From Triatoma infestans (Eukaryota > Arthropoda > Insecta > Hemiptera > Reduviidae), in the NCBI GenBank assembly GCA_011037195.1, contig JAAEAF010005008.1, positions 1-64,000 on the forward strand: a stretch of DNA of 64,000 nucleotides, given 5' to 3'. A model generated the notes under the pieces. The model saw only the letters and a program-made list of their open reading frames with translations, was not told where the DNA came from and did not search any database. Position 1 is the stretch's first letter, and the number at the start of each line of letters is the position of its first letter. Shown piece by piece: positions 1-10,620 of this stretch. The translations under genes and the position numbers were made by a program.

Positions 1-2050
1 CATCTTTTCCGAAAACACTGACGTATTAGAAGTAATTTATTTTGGCTGTGGTTATTATTAAATGAAAATGAAAATAATTGAATACAGAGTGTAAAGAGAA
101 AATAAATGGTTCAACATTTTTTTTAGCCAATGGAATTGAAAACAATTTTTTAAGGTGAGCAAAGATCATTATTTTTTATTGATTAATTTAGAAATTGGCA
201 CGTATTTTTTCTTTGGTCATTTTATATTAAGTTCAGTAAGGTGTCCAGTAATTACTGAAGGAACGGCCAGTTGTTGATGGAAATCAATATTTTGAAGTTT
301 TTGTATGAATTGTATGTTATCTTCAGAAATGTACTGATTGAGAAATCAAGATATTTCTTAGGAACAAACCAGCGGTCATACTAATGGAAAGCCACAGAAG
401 TGACGTCACGTCAGATAACCGCAAAATACTTTACTTATTATCATAATAAACCTTTATCGATTTTTGTATAATTTGTTTTTCTTATAACAGAATAAATTAT
501 TTGATTTATAAATTAATTATTTGTCTGTCATTCGTCACCACAAAAAAAAAGGAGGACAAATTTAGCACAATTGAAGAAACAAAGATAACGATTTTATTTA
601 GGAGAGAGAGTAACTGTGGGAGAGTGATTGAGAACGTCACCTCAAACTTGCGGTCTGTTTATTGCGAGCTCTTTTTAATAGGATCCTTTCATTTTTTTTT
701 TTTTGTATATAGTATTTCCTTTTCAAAAAAGAGAAAGGTAAATTCTTCTTAATCATTATCTTTGAAAATTTACAGGCTTGTACTCTTGATATCATTTAAT
801 AACTATAAAACAGAGTTATTAATTACTACAACAGTGTCCCTCCCTCTCTCTCTCTCTCTCTCTCTCATTCTACAATCTTTGTTTTTTTTTTTTTTTTTAT
901 TGACTTCCTTTGACTCGGCAATCGATGCCCGGACGAGGAATCGATTTTTTCTCACGTAACAGACACAAAGTACATTTTCTGTCGGTCTAGATTTAATGAT
1001 TTTTTGTTTTATAAGTTTTATTAATGGAGTTATCTATTTGAATTTTAAGGGACGGATTTATATCAAACATTAATATTAATTCTTTATGATTGCAGTATAT
1101 TTTATGTGCAGTATGTAGCTTACAGTATTCGGTTATAATTATTATTAATGGGATGCCCGAAGATCCAGGACTTAAGCCGATAAGGCTCTTATGGATTATT
1201 AAAAAAAATATTTCTGGTTTACGCGGTGTCTTGGAAACACTTAGAACTTTGGGTTGAGACCGCATCAGTGGTTTGTTGTAAACCGACGTTTTGCCAAAAT
1301 TGCAATAGGCTTCTTCAGTATAGTCTTGTCTCTAATGTGAAACAACACTGGCAAGAATCAGAGTGGGTAGCGTAAAGCATTCATTGGTGGGATGGTGCTT
1401 AGCTCTGGTTATAGGCGGAGCTTAATTCTCTTTCCCACGCGTATGATTTATTGGCTGTTGTCAGACTAGATCTTAGTCAACTCAAATCTAGTTGTCTTGT
1501 AAGTTTTCTGAGGGTGATATACACAAATCTTCAAATCTCATGATCTATAAAATGTATGCTGCAATCTCTTGCAATAACTTTCCATCAATTGATACCCACA
1601 GTAAGAAAGTTATAATTTCCTGAACACAAATCTTGACTGTGATTAATTTCCAAACCATAGTGTGGATTTGTACAGATCATAATTTTTTCTTTGTTTATGT
1701 AGAGACTTGAAAATATTGAAGGCATTTCTCAAGAGAATGAGAAAGAAAAAAAAAGAAATGTATAACCTCTATTTTATAGCGTTTTTACGACATTTCAATG
1801 TTGCTCTTTCAAAGTCTGGAGATGAGAGTAATCTTAAGTTTTAAAATTTAAACCTGATGCAGCTATTCCATCATTCCTATAGTTTTGCACCAGCATAACA
1901 AAATCCAATCTTGTATATTAAAGTCAAAAACGTTAAATAAATTTAGAAATGCTTAGCCTTCTTTTTTTTCATACTTTCTCTTACTACTGTAAGAAGTATT
2001 TGCAATCGTGTCTAATTTCTGAAACTGAATTATTCCTAGAAATATATGTT
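1..2050. other. AT-rich stretch without recognised gene
   Basis: I see no credible gene. Open frames are short and read through low-complexity sequence. A CT-rich microsatellite followed by a T run at about 838-900 recurs with the same flank (cattctacaatctttg) at about 7878-7920, so both belong to one low-copy repeat. Around 1281-1318 the minus strand carries a degenerate hammerhead-like motif, listed separately. Confidence 0.6.
1281..1318 (-). ncRNA. Degenerate hammerhead-like motif, third type
   Basis: On the minus strand a CTGAAGA (1312-1318) is followed by a possible GCC...GGC stem II with a long loop, then AAAAC and GTC. A hammerhead needs GAAA where this copy has AAAA, and I find no good stem I. 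It looks like an eroded relative of the GAAACGTC-type repeats of arthropods; that family link is from memory. Function is unlikely. Confidence 0.25.
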
Positions 2051-2602
2051 TTGGGTCCACAGCAAGAAATTTGGTTATATATGTGTGGTGTTTGTCTATA
2101 TGTAATTTGTCAGTCAGCATAGTTCAGAAAATGAAAAATCGCAGAAAGTTCAAACTTGAGAAGCTATCAGGTTTTTGTCTAAATCAGTCAATCGAAAGTG
2201 CCGCTTCATTGAATGACTTTTTCATTGTTTGCAGTTTTCTCGAAAGCGGCTCTTAAACTGGTGGATTTACTTAAACTTAATATAAACACCTGGACAAAAT
2301 TAGCGCATCACCTTGTTTTTTCTATTTCTTTGTTTACAATTTCCATTCGAGTTCAATGGAATTGCTCTAACCAGGACTGGTATTAGTAATAGAGCCAGGA
2401 TTAGTGATAATCCTCTAATGTAATCTTCCTAATCGAGAGAATAAACAAATAACTCATATTTGTTTCACATTTGACTGTGTCTTATCGTGTTCCTTTGTGT
2501 TAAAGTTATTCCTTTTTTCATTTTTTTTTATTTCGAGTTTTTGAGAGCTTAAATATGGATAGGCATGAAGAAATCGCAGTTAGAGCACTAACACTCTTGG
2601 AT

Positions 2603-3438
2603 TTAAAATTAAGGCCAGCTTAGGGAAGTACGCCACGGTCTTTCAGGCTGAAGTCGTGGCGTTACAACTCTCCGCTAGGGAGATTATAAGGCAAAGGATA
2701 GTGGGTAGAAGAGTGGCCATATACTCCGACAGTCAGGCAGCCCTGAAGGCACTTTCCTCACACCAAATAGTCTCAAGACTGGTGTGGGACTGCCTACTTG
2801 CCCTCACCGAGGTGGGTACTCGGAATAAACTGACACTCGCCTGGGTGCCGGGACATGCGGGGTTCCTGGGCAATGAGAGGGCGGATGCCCTAGCGAGGGA
2901 GGGCTCGCAGGATACCTTTATAGGCCCCGAACCTTCTGCGGCTTGTCCAGGAGCCTCATCCAAACTTCTATCAAGGGGTGGATAGAAGATCAGCGTCTGC
3001 GTTGGTGGGAGGGAACACCAGGACAGAGGCAGGCAAAGCTCTTCATTAAAAGACATTTGCCTAAATTTACCAAAGACCTACTGAGCCAGACCCGAAGGGA
3101 TATAAGGTTAATTGTGAGTCTACTAACAGGGCATTGTAGGCTGAATAGACACATGCACCACCTACAACTTGCGGATAGTGCGGTATGCCGATTCTGCAAG
3201 ATAGAGGAGGAGACCCCGGCGCACATCCTTTGTGAGTGCGCCGGCCTGGCGAGGATTAGGTTTCTTCAATTGGGGACGGGCAATCCCGAAGCTGAAAGCT
3301 TCATGACGGAGCCGCTCTCAGCTTTGCTAGGATTGATTAGGAGGGCAAAGCTGGGGGCTGTTCTGTAACTTAAGGGGATCCACAATAGACCTCAATTTGT
3401 AGGTCGCAGTGGAATGAGGCTCCCCCCCCGCTTCTATT
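2603..3438 (+). mobile_element. 5'-truncated LINE with RNase H, no poly-A tail
   Basis: The insertion is 836 bp and bounded by 15-bp target duplications. It keeps only the end of ORF2 (RNase H and a CCHC knuckle) and a short GC-rich 3' end near 3380-3438 without poly-A. RNase H in ORF2 points to I, LOA or related clades; the absence of a poly-A tail also occurs in some of these. Base composition is clearly more GC-rich than the surroundings. Confidence 0.85.
2605..3368 (+). pseudogene. LINE ORF2 C-terminus: RNase H and CCHC knuckle
   Basis: From about 2605 the frame reads SLGKYATVFQAEV (first RNase H acidic residue), then YSDSQAALKAL (second) and WVPGHAGFLGNERADALA (third). The RNase H domain degrades the RNA strand during reverse transcription. 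A frameshift near 2930-2943 moves the reading into another frame, which continues as GWIEDQRLRWWEG and ends in a knuckle, CRFCKIEEETPAHILCEC, of pattern C-x2-C-x8-H-x4-C, with stop at 3366-3368. There is no RT domain: the copy is truncated at its 5' end. The catalytic residues look intact but the frameshift inactivates it. Confidence 0.9.
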
Positions 3439-4844
3439 CTAACACTCTTGGATGAAGGCTTATCCCAAAGACAAGTGGCCATACGCTTGGGAATAAACCA
3501 ATCATCGGTTAGCCGGATACTCTATCGATTCAGCAAGACGGGAAGCAACTGTAGGAGGCCCGGGCAAGGTCGGCCAAGGGTCATTTCAGCCAGAGATGAC
3601 CATTTCATAACGCTTTCGGCCTTAAGACAGAGGTTCCAAACAAGCCTTCAACTCAGAAATGAACTTCATTCGGCCAGAAACGTGGTGATTTCAGGCCGAA
3701 CAATAAGGTGACGCCTTCGCGAAGCGAATTTGACCTCCAGACGCCCTGCCACTGGGCCACTTCTCACCAGACAGCATCGAATAGCCAGGCTTCAATTTTC
3801 ACGGCAGTACGCACATTGGACAATTGCTGATTGGAGAGTGGTTTTATTGGTGACGAATCAAGGTTTGCCCTACATTCTCCAGATGGTCGGCTAAGGGTGC
3901 TAAGACGCCCTGGAGACGGTTTGCTATCTGCAACATTTCTCCAAGATTAGCGTTTGGAGGTGGTTTTGGAATGGTGTGGGCTGGCATAAGTTTGGAAGCC
4001 CGTACAGAGTTGCACATAATAAACAGGGGCTCACTGATTGCAGAGCGGTATGTGACGGACATCCTGGAGGAATATGTAATGCCATTTGCTCCAAATATTG
4101 GTGAAAATTTTCTTTATCTCCAAAATAATGCGAGACCATATACCGCTGGTATACTGCCAGGAAATAGGAATTAATCTTCTGCCGCTACCTGCAAGAAGTC
4201 CGGATCTTAATCCGATAGAGCACGTTTGGGATATGCTGAAGAGGCGTATCAGAGCTCGGAATCATGCATCAACGACAGTTGCTGAGCTTCAAAACGCATT
4301 AATGGAAGAATGGGAGAAAATTCCTCAAGAGGACATTGCCCGTGTCATCCAGTCAATGCCGAGACGCCTGGAAGCTGTTAGACTAGCAAGAGAAGGTGTT
4401 ACCAGATATTAAGATTGTAAAATTTTGTTTTAAAACATAAGATTCTGTAAACATAACCATTTCATTAGTTCGTGATTCATTCTCACATTCAAAACTTGTT
4501 TGTAACATTTTCCTTGCTTTCATTCTTATTTACCCTTCTAATGTTGCTCAAGTTACCAAAAAGTCTTTATAATAAATATCAAAAGAAAAATATGTTTAAA
4601 TATATTTTTATATGAAAAATGAAGAAAGAAATAGAAAAAACAAGGCGATGCGCTAATTTTGTCTAGGAGTTTATATACATAAAAAACTAACACTTGTAGG
4701 TATTAGAAACTTTTCGCAGGAAAATTCATTTTAGGGAATCCCGGTGGAAGGTACCGTTCTAGACTTCCTCTAAACTGACTTGGCAATATATTTCGAGTTT
4801 CAAAAATTGATTTACCGGAAGTGCAGCTTTACTGAATCTGGTGT

Positions 4845-5145
4845 GAAACACTCACAGGACTTTCTCTACTGGGATTTACGTAGCTATAATTGGCCAATTA
4901 TATTCTAACAAATAATTCTTACTAGATGTTGTGTTATCTTCAAAATACGCAAATGGGAGACTCTAAACTTTACAAAAACCACTGTTTGAGGAAAACGTAA
5001 CCTTCATTCTTTCTCCAAAACTTCCTTTAAATGAATTTATTCGGAAAACCAGTACAAACACAAATGATAGTTCTCTGCATGTAAGGTTAGTATAACAAGT
5101 ATGATGAAATTTGTTGTTTTTTCTTCTTTCAGGAACGTCGCAAAA
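4845..5145 (-). mobile_element. Partial copy of hairpin-ended repeat
   Basis: A TCTGGTGTG end with its conserved continuation (gaaacactcacaggactttc) starts at 4845. Sequence at about 5010-5145 matches monomer sequence of the same family in reverse orientation. The hairpin end is missing. Confidence 0.55.
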
Positions 5146-5174
5146 ACTGAAAAGTCCATTCAGTAAAGTGTTTA

Positions 5175-5600
5175 TAACAGATTGTTACAGGGCATTATTG
5201 CACTGCGATCTGAAAGATCCATTGTGTTCTATAGAGCCTTCTCAGTGCGATGCCGGCTAGAGCAGTGTTCTCTAGCTATAGACAACACTGTCCATCACCG
5301 GACCGTGAGCTGTAAACGCTCCTAGGAACAGAAAATCTAAGGGCAGCATGCTGATTTCGAACCTAGGAACCTCCGCCAGGCTAGTCCAGCGAGCTACCAC
5401 TGAGCTAATCCTTTCCTTTTCCCTAGGCTTACGTCAATTAACTAGAGATGGAGACCTTAGTTTGTGTATTGTATTTGTCCTTGTCTATAAAGGGTAGAGT
5501 GTACGAAGTTTACTGAAGTGTGGTAACCCGTGGGGTCGCCACTCCCTAAGTAGCTGCATGCAACAGATATCCCTTACGGCCATCACTGAAGTGTTACTTC
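5175..5600 (-). mobile_element. tRNA-like SINE/hAT composite fragment
   Basis: On the minus strand this runs from a block containing ccgtaagggatatctgttg through an A-box-like segment (ttagctcagtggtagct) and a decayed B box to a conserved tail with cactgcgatctgaaagatc. The same order occurs in the 883-bp hAT-like element at 18320-19202, at 53430-53870 and at 57630-57910. The B box here is mutated, so transcription by RNA polymerase III is unlikely. Confidence 0.65.
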
Positions 5601-5628
5601 TGGTTGATCGATTTTGATCAAAACTTTA

Positions 5629-5877
5629 TTATGTGGCTATTTTATCCGTCGTAGCATGTATATTCACTTTTATCCTGTCCGGTTTCGGATTTTCATCCAA
5701 CAAACCAACAAGTATGAGTGTAACAGAAACATTACGTTGAAATGAACTCTCTACACGAACTTGGTGAATTTGCTCTGACGATGGATGAAAAATCTGAAAC
5801 TGTTCAGGGACAATATAAATATGCTTGCTATGACGGATAAAATACCAGATGTTATCCAGCATTGCGGTCCCATCCAT
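5629..5877. mobile_element. Hammerhead-family B inverted repeat, decayed
   Basis: The left part, in reverse orientation, holds a block with ccggtttcggattttcatcc near 5680. The right part holds CTGACGA (5775-5781), a GGAT/ATCT stem and GAAAC (5796-5800). The CCGGTC segment of intact copies is changed here. The second copy, in the duplication, is at 6490-6738. These are head-to-head units of the Penelope/retrozyme-like family described at 30121-30340. Confidence 0.6.
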
Positions 5878-5967
5878 ATATTCAACAAAACTTTATTATC
5901 TGGTTTTAGCACTTGAACTAAATATTAAGTTTGAACTTTCTGCGATTTTCCCATTTTTGAGTTATGC

Positions 5968-5969
<2 letters not shown>

Positions 5970-6012
<43 letters not shown>

Positions 6013-6033
6013 ACACACACCCACACACACACA
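5970..6033. repeat. (CA)n microsatellite
   Basis: About 60 bp of CA repeat with occasional CCA interruptions. It lies inside a fragment of the abundant hairpin-ended repeat, which usually has a CA-rich tract at this place. Confidence 0.97.
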
Positions 6034-6313
6034 TTGTTTCTTGGACACAACTATGGACTGGATCTCTCACCAGAGGAATAACCAGGGAGTTTTTCCATTC
6101 TATTTCAGCACATCGGTTTTATATACATCGGTTAACACAGCTGTAATCAGGTCATGGAAAAATGGTCGCATATCTATAAGGATGCCTGCTCTTGTGACAA
6201 TGTTTCGGCTCAGACGGTGTATCATTCCCTATGGGACTGCGTTTGCTTCCCTCAAGAAGTGCTTTTATGCAGCGGATAGTAACACAATCAATAGGTTGGC
6301 CGCTTGGCAAGTC
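6034..6313 (+). other. Unique spacer between duplicated blocks
   Basis: This stretch separates the two copies of the 861-bp-offset duplication. It is less AT-rich than its flanks and has an open frame on the plus strand, but no family is recognisable and the frame starts inside the microsatellite. I do not call a gene. Confidence 0.4.
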
Positions 6314-6759
6314 GACCTTAGTTTGTGTATTGTATTTGTCCTTGTCTATAAAGGGTAGAGTGTATGAAGTTTACTGAAGTGTGGTAACCCGTGGGGTAGC
6401 CACTCCCCAAGTAGCTGCATGCAACAGATATCCCTTACGGCCATCACTGAAGTGTTACTTCTGGTTGATCGATTTTGATCAAAACTTTATTATGTGGCTA
6501 TTTTATCCGTCATAGCATGTATATTCACTTTTATCCTGTCCGGTTTCGGATTTTCATCCAACACACCAACAAGTATGAATGTAACAGAAACATTACGTTG
6601 AAATGAACTCTCTACACGAACTTGGTGAATTTCCTCTGACGATGGATGAAAAATCTGAAACCGTTCAGGAACAATATAAATATGCTTGCTATGACGGATA
6701 AAATACCAGATGTTATCCAGCATTGCGGTCCCATCCACATGTTCAACAAAACTTTATTA

Positions 6760-6960
6760 TCTGGTTTTAGCACTTGAACTAAATATCAAGATTGAAGTTT
6801 CGGCGATTTTTCCATTTTTGAGTTATGCTACTCACACACACACACACACACACCGAATACACAGACCAATTCTAAAAACCTTTCGAAACAGGGGACCTCA
6901 AAACGTGTATCGAAAATTTTACACGATCGCAATACTTCCCCTTACCTGCAAGTAACATTT
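6760..6960 (-). mobile_element. Hairpin-end fragment of abundant repeat
   Basis: After a short CA repeat (6833-6852) the sequence follows the conserved order ggggacctcaaaacg, cgaaaattttacacgatcg and acttccccttac, which matches the hairpin side of the family. The hairpin itself is eroded. Confidence 0.65.
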
Positions 6961-7870
6961 GTACAATTTTGAACAATTTGTAAAATATCACCGGCGAGAT
7001 CTATCGCGAAGTTAATTATCACACACTCTTTGCTAGGAACTTTTATTATTTCAGTTCTTGCAATCTAGTGATATTTTCCAAGAGAAAAAAGTGTATTTAT
7101 GATCTTATGCAATTAATTAATTTTTTTAAATTTTTCTTGAATACTGCTTTATATCCCCCCCCCCCCCCCAAGAAAAAATTATGTAAAATTTTGTTAACCT
7201 AATTGCTCTAGAAAAAAAAAAATGAACTTCCGGGTTACACAAATCAATATGCATTCCATAGCTTTTGCCTTTCCTTTAAAAGAGGATCCCTAACAAATTC
7301 TAATGGTTATTCTCAATGAAAAGTTCTTTTAAAATTAATTTTCGAATGGAATGCATATTTCCCCTTATTAAATGAATCGGAAAATTCAGCGTATTGGTAT
7401 TTATTTATTTATTTTGTCTGAGAATTCCTTGTCCATGAAAAACGTTCCTAAATTCCTGAATTTTATTCTACCTGTAATGGAATGTTCATAAAGAACAATA
7501 AGGCTTTTTGATTCTTCAGATTTTGTTCATTTTTTTTTTGTCCCCCAAAAGTAATTAGACTTTAATTGAGCTGTATTTTAAATTGGAAAACAAAGAAGGT
7601 AATTAAACTTTTAGATGAGAAAAACATTTAAATTAAATTTAATTAAATTAAGATTTTTAGGTATTACTTTAAATTGTATTAAAATTAATTAAAGACAAAT
7701 TAATGTCAGAATTAATTTAAAAATAATTACGTACTTTCTTTTTTTAGTAAAACATCATATTCTGTTTTAATTAGACATTTTCAATTATTTTAAACGATCT
7801 TTGGGAAAGTAATGGTGTTAATTGATTATCATTTCAGAATTTTTGCTGAGCATAGTATGTAACGTTACTT
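6961..7870. other. AT-rich stretch without gene
   Basis: There is a poly-C run at about 7157-7170. A 13-bp inverted pair, aatatgcattcca (7246-7258) and its complement (7347-7359), could be the remains of a small palindromic element. Nothing else is recognised. Confidence 0.5.
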
Positions 7871-8189
7871 TCAGTGTCCCTCTCTCTCTCTCTCATTCTA
7901 CAATCTTTGTTTTTTTTTTTATTCATTTCCTTTGAATATTTAAACGACCCATGTTGCTGAAGACAAAATTTCCCGAATCAGTCTATAAATGTGGTGTGAA
8001 CCATTCACACGACTTTCTCATCAACACCAATTATTACAAATATATTATTAACAAAATTTTCTATAAAATTACAACGTTTACAAATATTGATCTGGTGTTA
8101 TAAAATGCGGTAGGGGTTATACTTATGTGGATCGCCCACTGTCAAAACCAACAAAATTTGTGTGCAGTTTAAATTTAAACGAAACTGGC

Positions 8190-8600
8190 AGATCTCCCGA
8201 AACCCCTCTCAAATAAAAATGATACCGTAATGTGGTTGTGTGATGTGATGTTGTTATAGCTTGTGGCGTGAGCGGTTTTGTAAAGGGCTTGTGAGAGTAT
8301 ATGTTCGAAGAGAAGAAACAAAACAAGAGATAAATAAGAAAGCACTGCTAGATTGAATTAAATATATTATCTTTTAAGAATTTTAAATACATTTCAATAT
8401 CATAGTATTATGTTTCTAAAATCAATTATTTGTCTAGATTAAATGCAAAACTCTTATGTTTTAACTTATGACTGGCTTTGATGCTAAGAGAGCGATTCCT
8501 AATACAGGTGTTCTGGTTCAATGTCTAATTCAGCCTGTGATGAAAGAATGCCCTCTCTTGGTAGTTCAAATTCTCTCCTTTAAGAAGGGCAAAAGGCAAA
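8190..8600 (+). mobile_element. Decayed relative of the solo-LTR family
   Basis: Blocks such as gtgtgatgtgatgttgt near 8235, gagcggttttgtaaagggctt near 8270 and aagagagcgattcct near 8487 occur in the same order as in the 561-bp solo LTR at 51257-51817. The ends are not preserved. Confidence 0.55.
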
Positions 8601-8645
8601 GGTGACTGAGTTCTATAAACTCTACTGTAACGGTAATCTTCTATC

Positions 8646-8968
8646 AAGACATTTTCCGTGCTAGCCTGCTTCATTTTATGGTCATCGACCGGATTCGGAC
8701 GTTCGCCCTCTTTAGGATGCGTTTGTCAGACAGTGTGATAACGCAGACTTGTACAGAGCAAATTCAGTTTATACACTCTGTGCATACACTGTGCATAACC
8801 TGAATTGCTCTGTGCAAGTCTGTGTTATCACATTGTCTGACAAACGCGTCCTGAAGATCGGCGAACTCCCGAAACCGGTCGATGACCACAAAATGAGGCA
8901 GGCTACCACAGAAAATGTCTCTGATGCTTTCCTGCTCTGCGGAACCAACCACTACAACAACCGGTAGT
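8646..8968. mobile_element. Head-to-head hammerhead-family A element
   Basis: Two inverted arms meet near 8770-8810. Each arm runs from an inner sequence (gcaagtctgtgttatcacat) through the ribozyme motif to an outer tail with aaaatgaggcaggctacca. The right arm continues to gcggaaccaaccactac; the left arm stops earlier. The left-arm ribozyme core is mutated (CTAAAGA and GAATC). There is no protein-coding sequence. Confidence 0.75.
8847..8884 (+). ncRNA. Hammerhead ribozyme motif, core kept, stem II weak
   Basis: Core: CTGAAGA at 8851-8857 and GAAA at 8871-8874, then CCGG and TC (8879-8880). Stem I is CGTC (8847-8850) with GATG (8881-8884), including one wobble. Stem II (CGGC/TCCC around loop GAAC) keeps only two of four pairs, so this copy is probably weak or inactive. 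Confidence 0.6.
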
Positions 8969-9004
8969 CTTCTACCTGTTTGTACCCTTTTTACCAGCGA
9001 ATGT

Positions 9005-9660
9005 TAGAATATTCTTCATAACTTTGATATTTTTCAAATAAAAATATATTTGGCATCCATCACCATATACGTTTTTATCTGTGCAGTCAGCATTCCAAGT
9101 TTAAAAAAAAAATCGGTGAAAAACCGTTTTTGGTAAAGATTCCAAAAACAAACCTATTTGGAAAAGACTCACTTAAAGTTGTCCGATTTTTTTCAAATTT
9201 GGAATTCTATCAATGCTTCTACTTTATCTTAATAATAAAGTGATGGTAAAAAAAACATACATTTCACTAGAAGTGCTAATAGATACTTTAGAGGAAAACA
9301 TAACGCTACTGTTCCTTAACAACTCTCATTTCTTGGAGTAATATTGGAAAAAAATCGCAAAAAATAAAAAAAAAAAGCATTGAGTAAAGTGGATGGCATT
9401 TCCTGTGGATGATGGATTTTGCCCGGAAACGCTTGTGTCAGATGAAGTGATAGTCCCTAAATTGAATACGAACTTTGATCCTCAAACTAGTTATCGTTTT
9501 CGCGTTTTTTTTTTGTTCAAATAAGCATCGTACAAACCATTCATTAAAAAGATTTTTTTTTCGTATTTAGGGGACATCAAAATATGTAGTTCTGGGAAAA
9601 ACTCAATTTCAAAAATCTGGCACAATCACAGAGGAAGTAATGATTAAGAGGAAGTAAAAA
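9005..9660 (-). mobile_element. Decayed copy of abundant hairpin-ended repeat
   Basis: The region follows the family order on the minus strand: a monomer-like block, then a gap where CA repeats usually sit, then ttaggggacatcaaaatatg and ctcaatttcaaaaatctggc, ending near gaggaagtaaaaag. Divergence is high. Confidence 0.5.
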
Positions 9661-10359
9661 GTTATCTGTACTAATTTGTTTATAAAAATCAAATGTAAAT
9701 CAGAAAATAAAAAAGTTAAATAAAAACGAAAAGGATTTTGTCTTTGGAAAAAAAGAAGAATGTAAAATAAGAAGAAGTAAAATAAGAGTTTATAAAAAAA
9801 AAAAAAAATTAAGAGAAAGTAATAAATTCTTTTTAAAAAGTTAATTAAATAGGCTTCAGTTTGAAAGATAGGATGGTACTTAAGGAAGATGAGCAACCAT
9901 TCAAGTCTCAATAGCTAGGAATGACGAGTTAGGAAATTAATGGGTGAAAAAAAAACATTTGCTCATTTAAAAGAATGTAATATTTCCATCCTGAAGGACT
10001 CTACCAGAGGAGAGCAACTCCGAGAGAACGATATAAATCCTAACGAGCATTATAAGAGTAGAAGGAAATGCTTTGTATTAAGCGTTTTTTTTCTCCAGAT
10101 AGGGTCTGTATTTAGATAGAAAAATTCTCCGATTATTTAAGACCCAGCAAAGAACTGCACAAGCTTTGTGCAGATTAAATAGGTGTTCCATTCCATAGTC
10201 AGGATAATCAGAGATAAGAGAGATAGAGGAGTAATTGATCACAAGATATAGACCGCCTTACAGCTTCCTCCAGCAGGTCAGATTAATTTTAAGATAAGGT
10301 GGTGTCTACAAAGTTGTGAAGAAGTAGCAAGGATACTGACGAATCAAATAATCGCACTA
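9661..10359. other. Purine-rich AT sequence, no gene
   Basis: Long A-rich, G-containing runs give an artificial open frame on the minus strand (9609-9911) made mostly of Phe, Leu and Tyr. I see no recognisable element. Confidence 0.5.
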
Positions 10360-10620
10360 CAATGTTTTTTTTTTTTTTTTTTTTTTAAACTTTTACTCCT
10401 AGTAAAGAGGAAGTATTACGATCCTGCCAGATTTTCGAAATTGAATTTGACATGTTTTGAGGTCCTCTAAATACAAAATAAAATATGCTGTTAGCGAATA
10501 GTCTGTGTGTACGTGTTAACAGAATATCTCGCAAACGAAAAGTAGCAGAAAGCTCAAACTTTGTGTTCCGTTTAGATACTTTAGTGTGTGTGGCCTTCTT
10601 AGGTGCTGCACCCTACAGCA
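10360..10620 (+). mobile_element. Hairpin-side fragment of abundant repeat
   Basis: This begins after a long T run with acttttactcctagtaaagagg, a variant of the family hairpin, followed by ttgaggtcctctaaatac, a GT-rich tract near 10502 and gcagaaagctcaaacttt. It breaks off near 10590. Confidence 0.65.

Larger units (their letters stand above)
2588..3453. repeat. 15-bp target-site duplication around LINE
   Basis: The sequence ctaacactcttggat occurs at 2588-2602 and 3439-3453. It flanks the LINE fragment exactly and belongs to the Tc1 transposase frame. A duplication of this length is typical of target-primed reverse transcription by non-LTR elements. Confidence 0.95.
2555..4412 (+). pseudogene. 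Tc1-family transposase pseudogene
   Basis: The reading frame starts at ATG 2555, is broken at 2602 by a LINE insertion and resumes in frame at about 3454. The N-terminal part has a paired-like helix-turn-helix (SQRQVAIRLGINQSSVSRI) for binding terminal repeats. It stops at TGA 3709-3711. Later parts are in other frames: a GDESR block near 3850 (first catalytic Asp), the segment from 3971, and SPDLNPIEHVWDMLKRR near 4200 holding the third acidic residue. Where the family has the second catalytic Asp, in the NARP-containing motif near 4125, this copy reads LQNNARP, an Asp-to-Asn change. It ends at TAA 4410-4412. Stops, frameshifts, the insertion and the lost Asp make it inactive. Confidence 0.92.
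2285..4671 (+). mobile_element. Tc1/mariner transposon, interrupted
   Basis: Terminal inverted repeats of 47 bp lie at 2285-2331 and 4625-4671 and differ at 3 positions; both contain gacaaaattagcgcatc. The element is flanked by TA at 2283-2284 and 4672-4673, the duplication made by Tc1/mariner transposases. Removing the internal 836-bp LINE and one copy of its 15-bp target duplication leaves about 1,536 bp, a usual Tc1 size. The transposase inside is broken, so this copy is non-autonomous. Confidence 0.93.
2050..4845 (+). mobile_element. Abundant hairpin-ended repeat split by a Tc1 element
   Basis: Sequence before 2285 (for example gaaaaatcgcagaaagttca near 2130, then a tcgaaag...ggct block near 2242) and after 4671 (gcaggaaaattcattttagg near 4716, accggaagtgc near 4815) matches successive parts of the repeat seen complete at 62563-63527. 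A Tc1/mariner element occupies 2285-4671, so this repeat copy was present first. The hairpin end is not preserved here. Confidence 0.6.
5453..6831 (+). repeat. Direct duplication, 861-bp offset
   Basis: About 520 bp at 5453-5970 recurs at 6314-6831, nearly identical with a handful of substitutions and no net indel. Both copies carry the end of the composite repeat, a hammerhead-family B palindrome and the approach to a CA microsatellite. The roughly 280 bp between the copies (6034-6313) are unrelated. Confidence 0.9.

Noticed and set aside
5849..6358. 169-codon plus-strand open frame
   Set aside because: It spans a hammerhead-family repeat, the CA microsatellite (His-Thr run) and unrelated spacer; no codon-like pattern or domain.
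8764..8967. Overlapping plus and minus open frames with repeated KPVDDHKM-like peptide, also at 11931, 19497 and 32216
   Set aside because: The peptide is the translation of the ribozyme repeat (gaaaccggtcgatgaccacaaaatg). The structure is explained at RNA level and frames differ among copies.
9609..9911. 100-codon minus-strand open frame rich in Phe, Leu and Tyr
   Set aside because: It is an effect of long A-rich, G-containing runs on the plus strand; no domain, no homologous structure and low complexity throughout.
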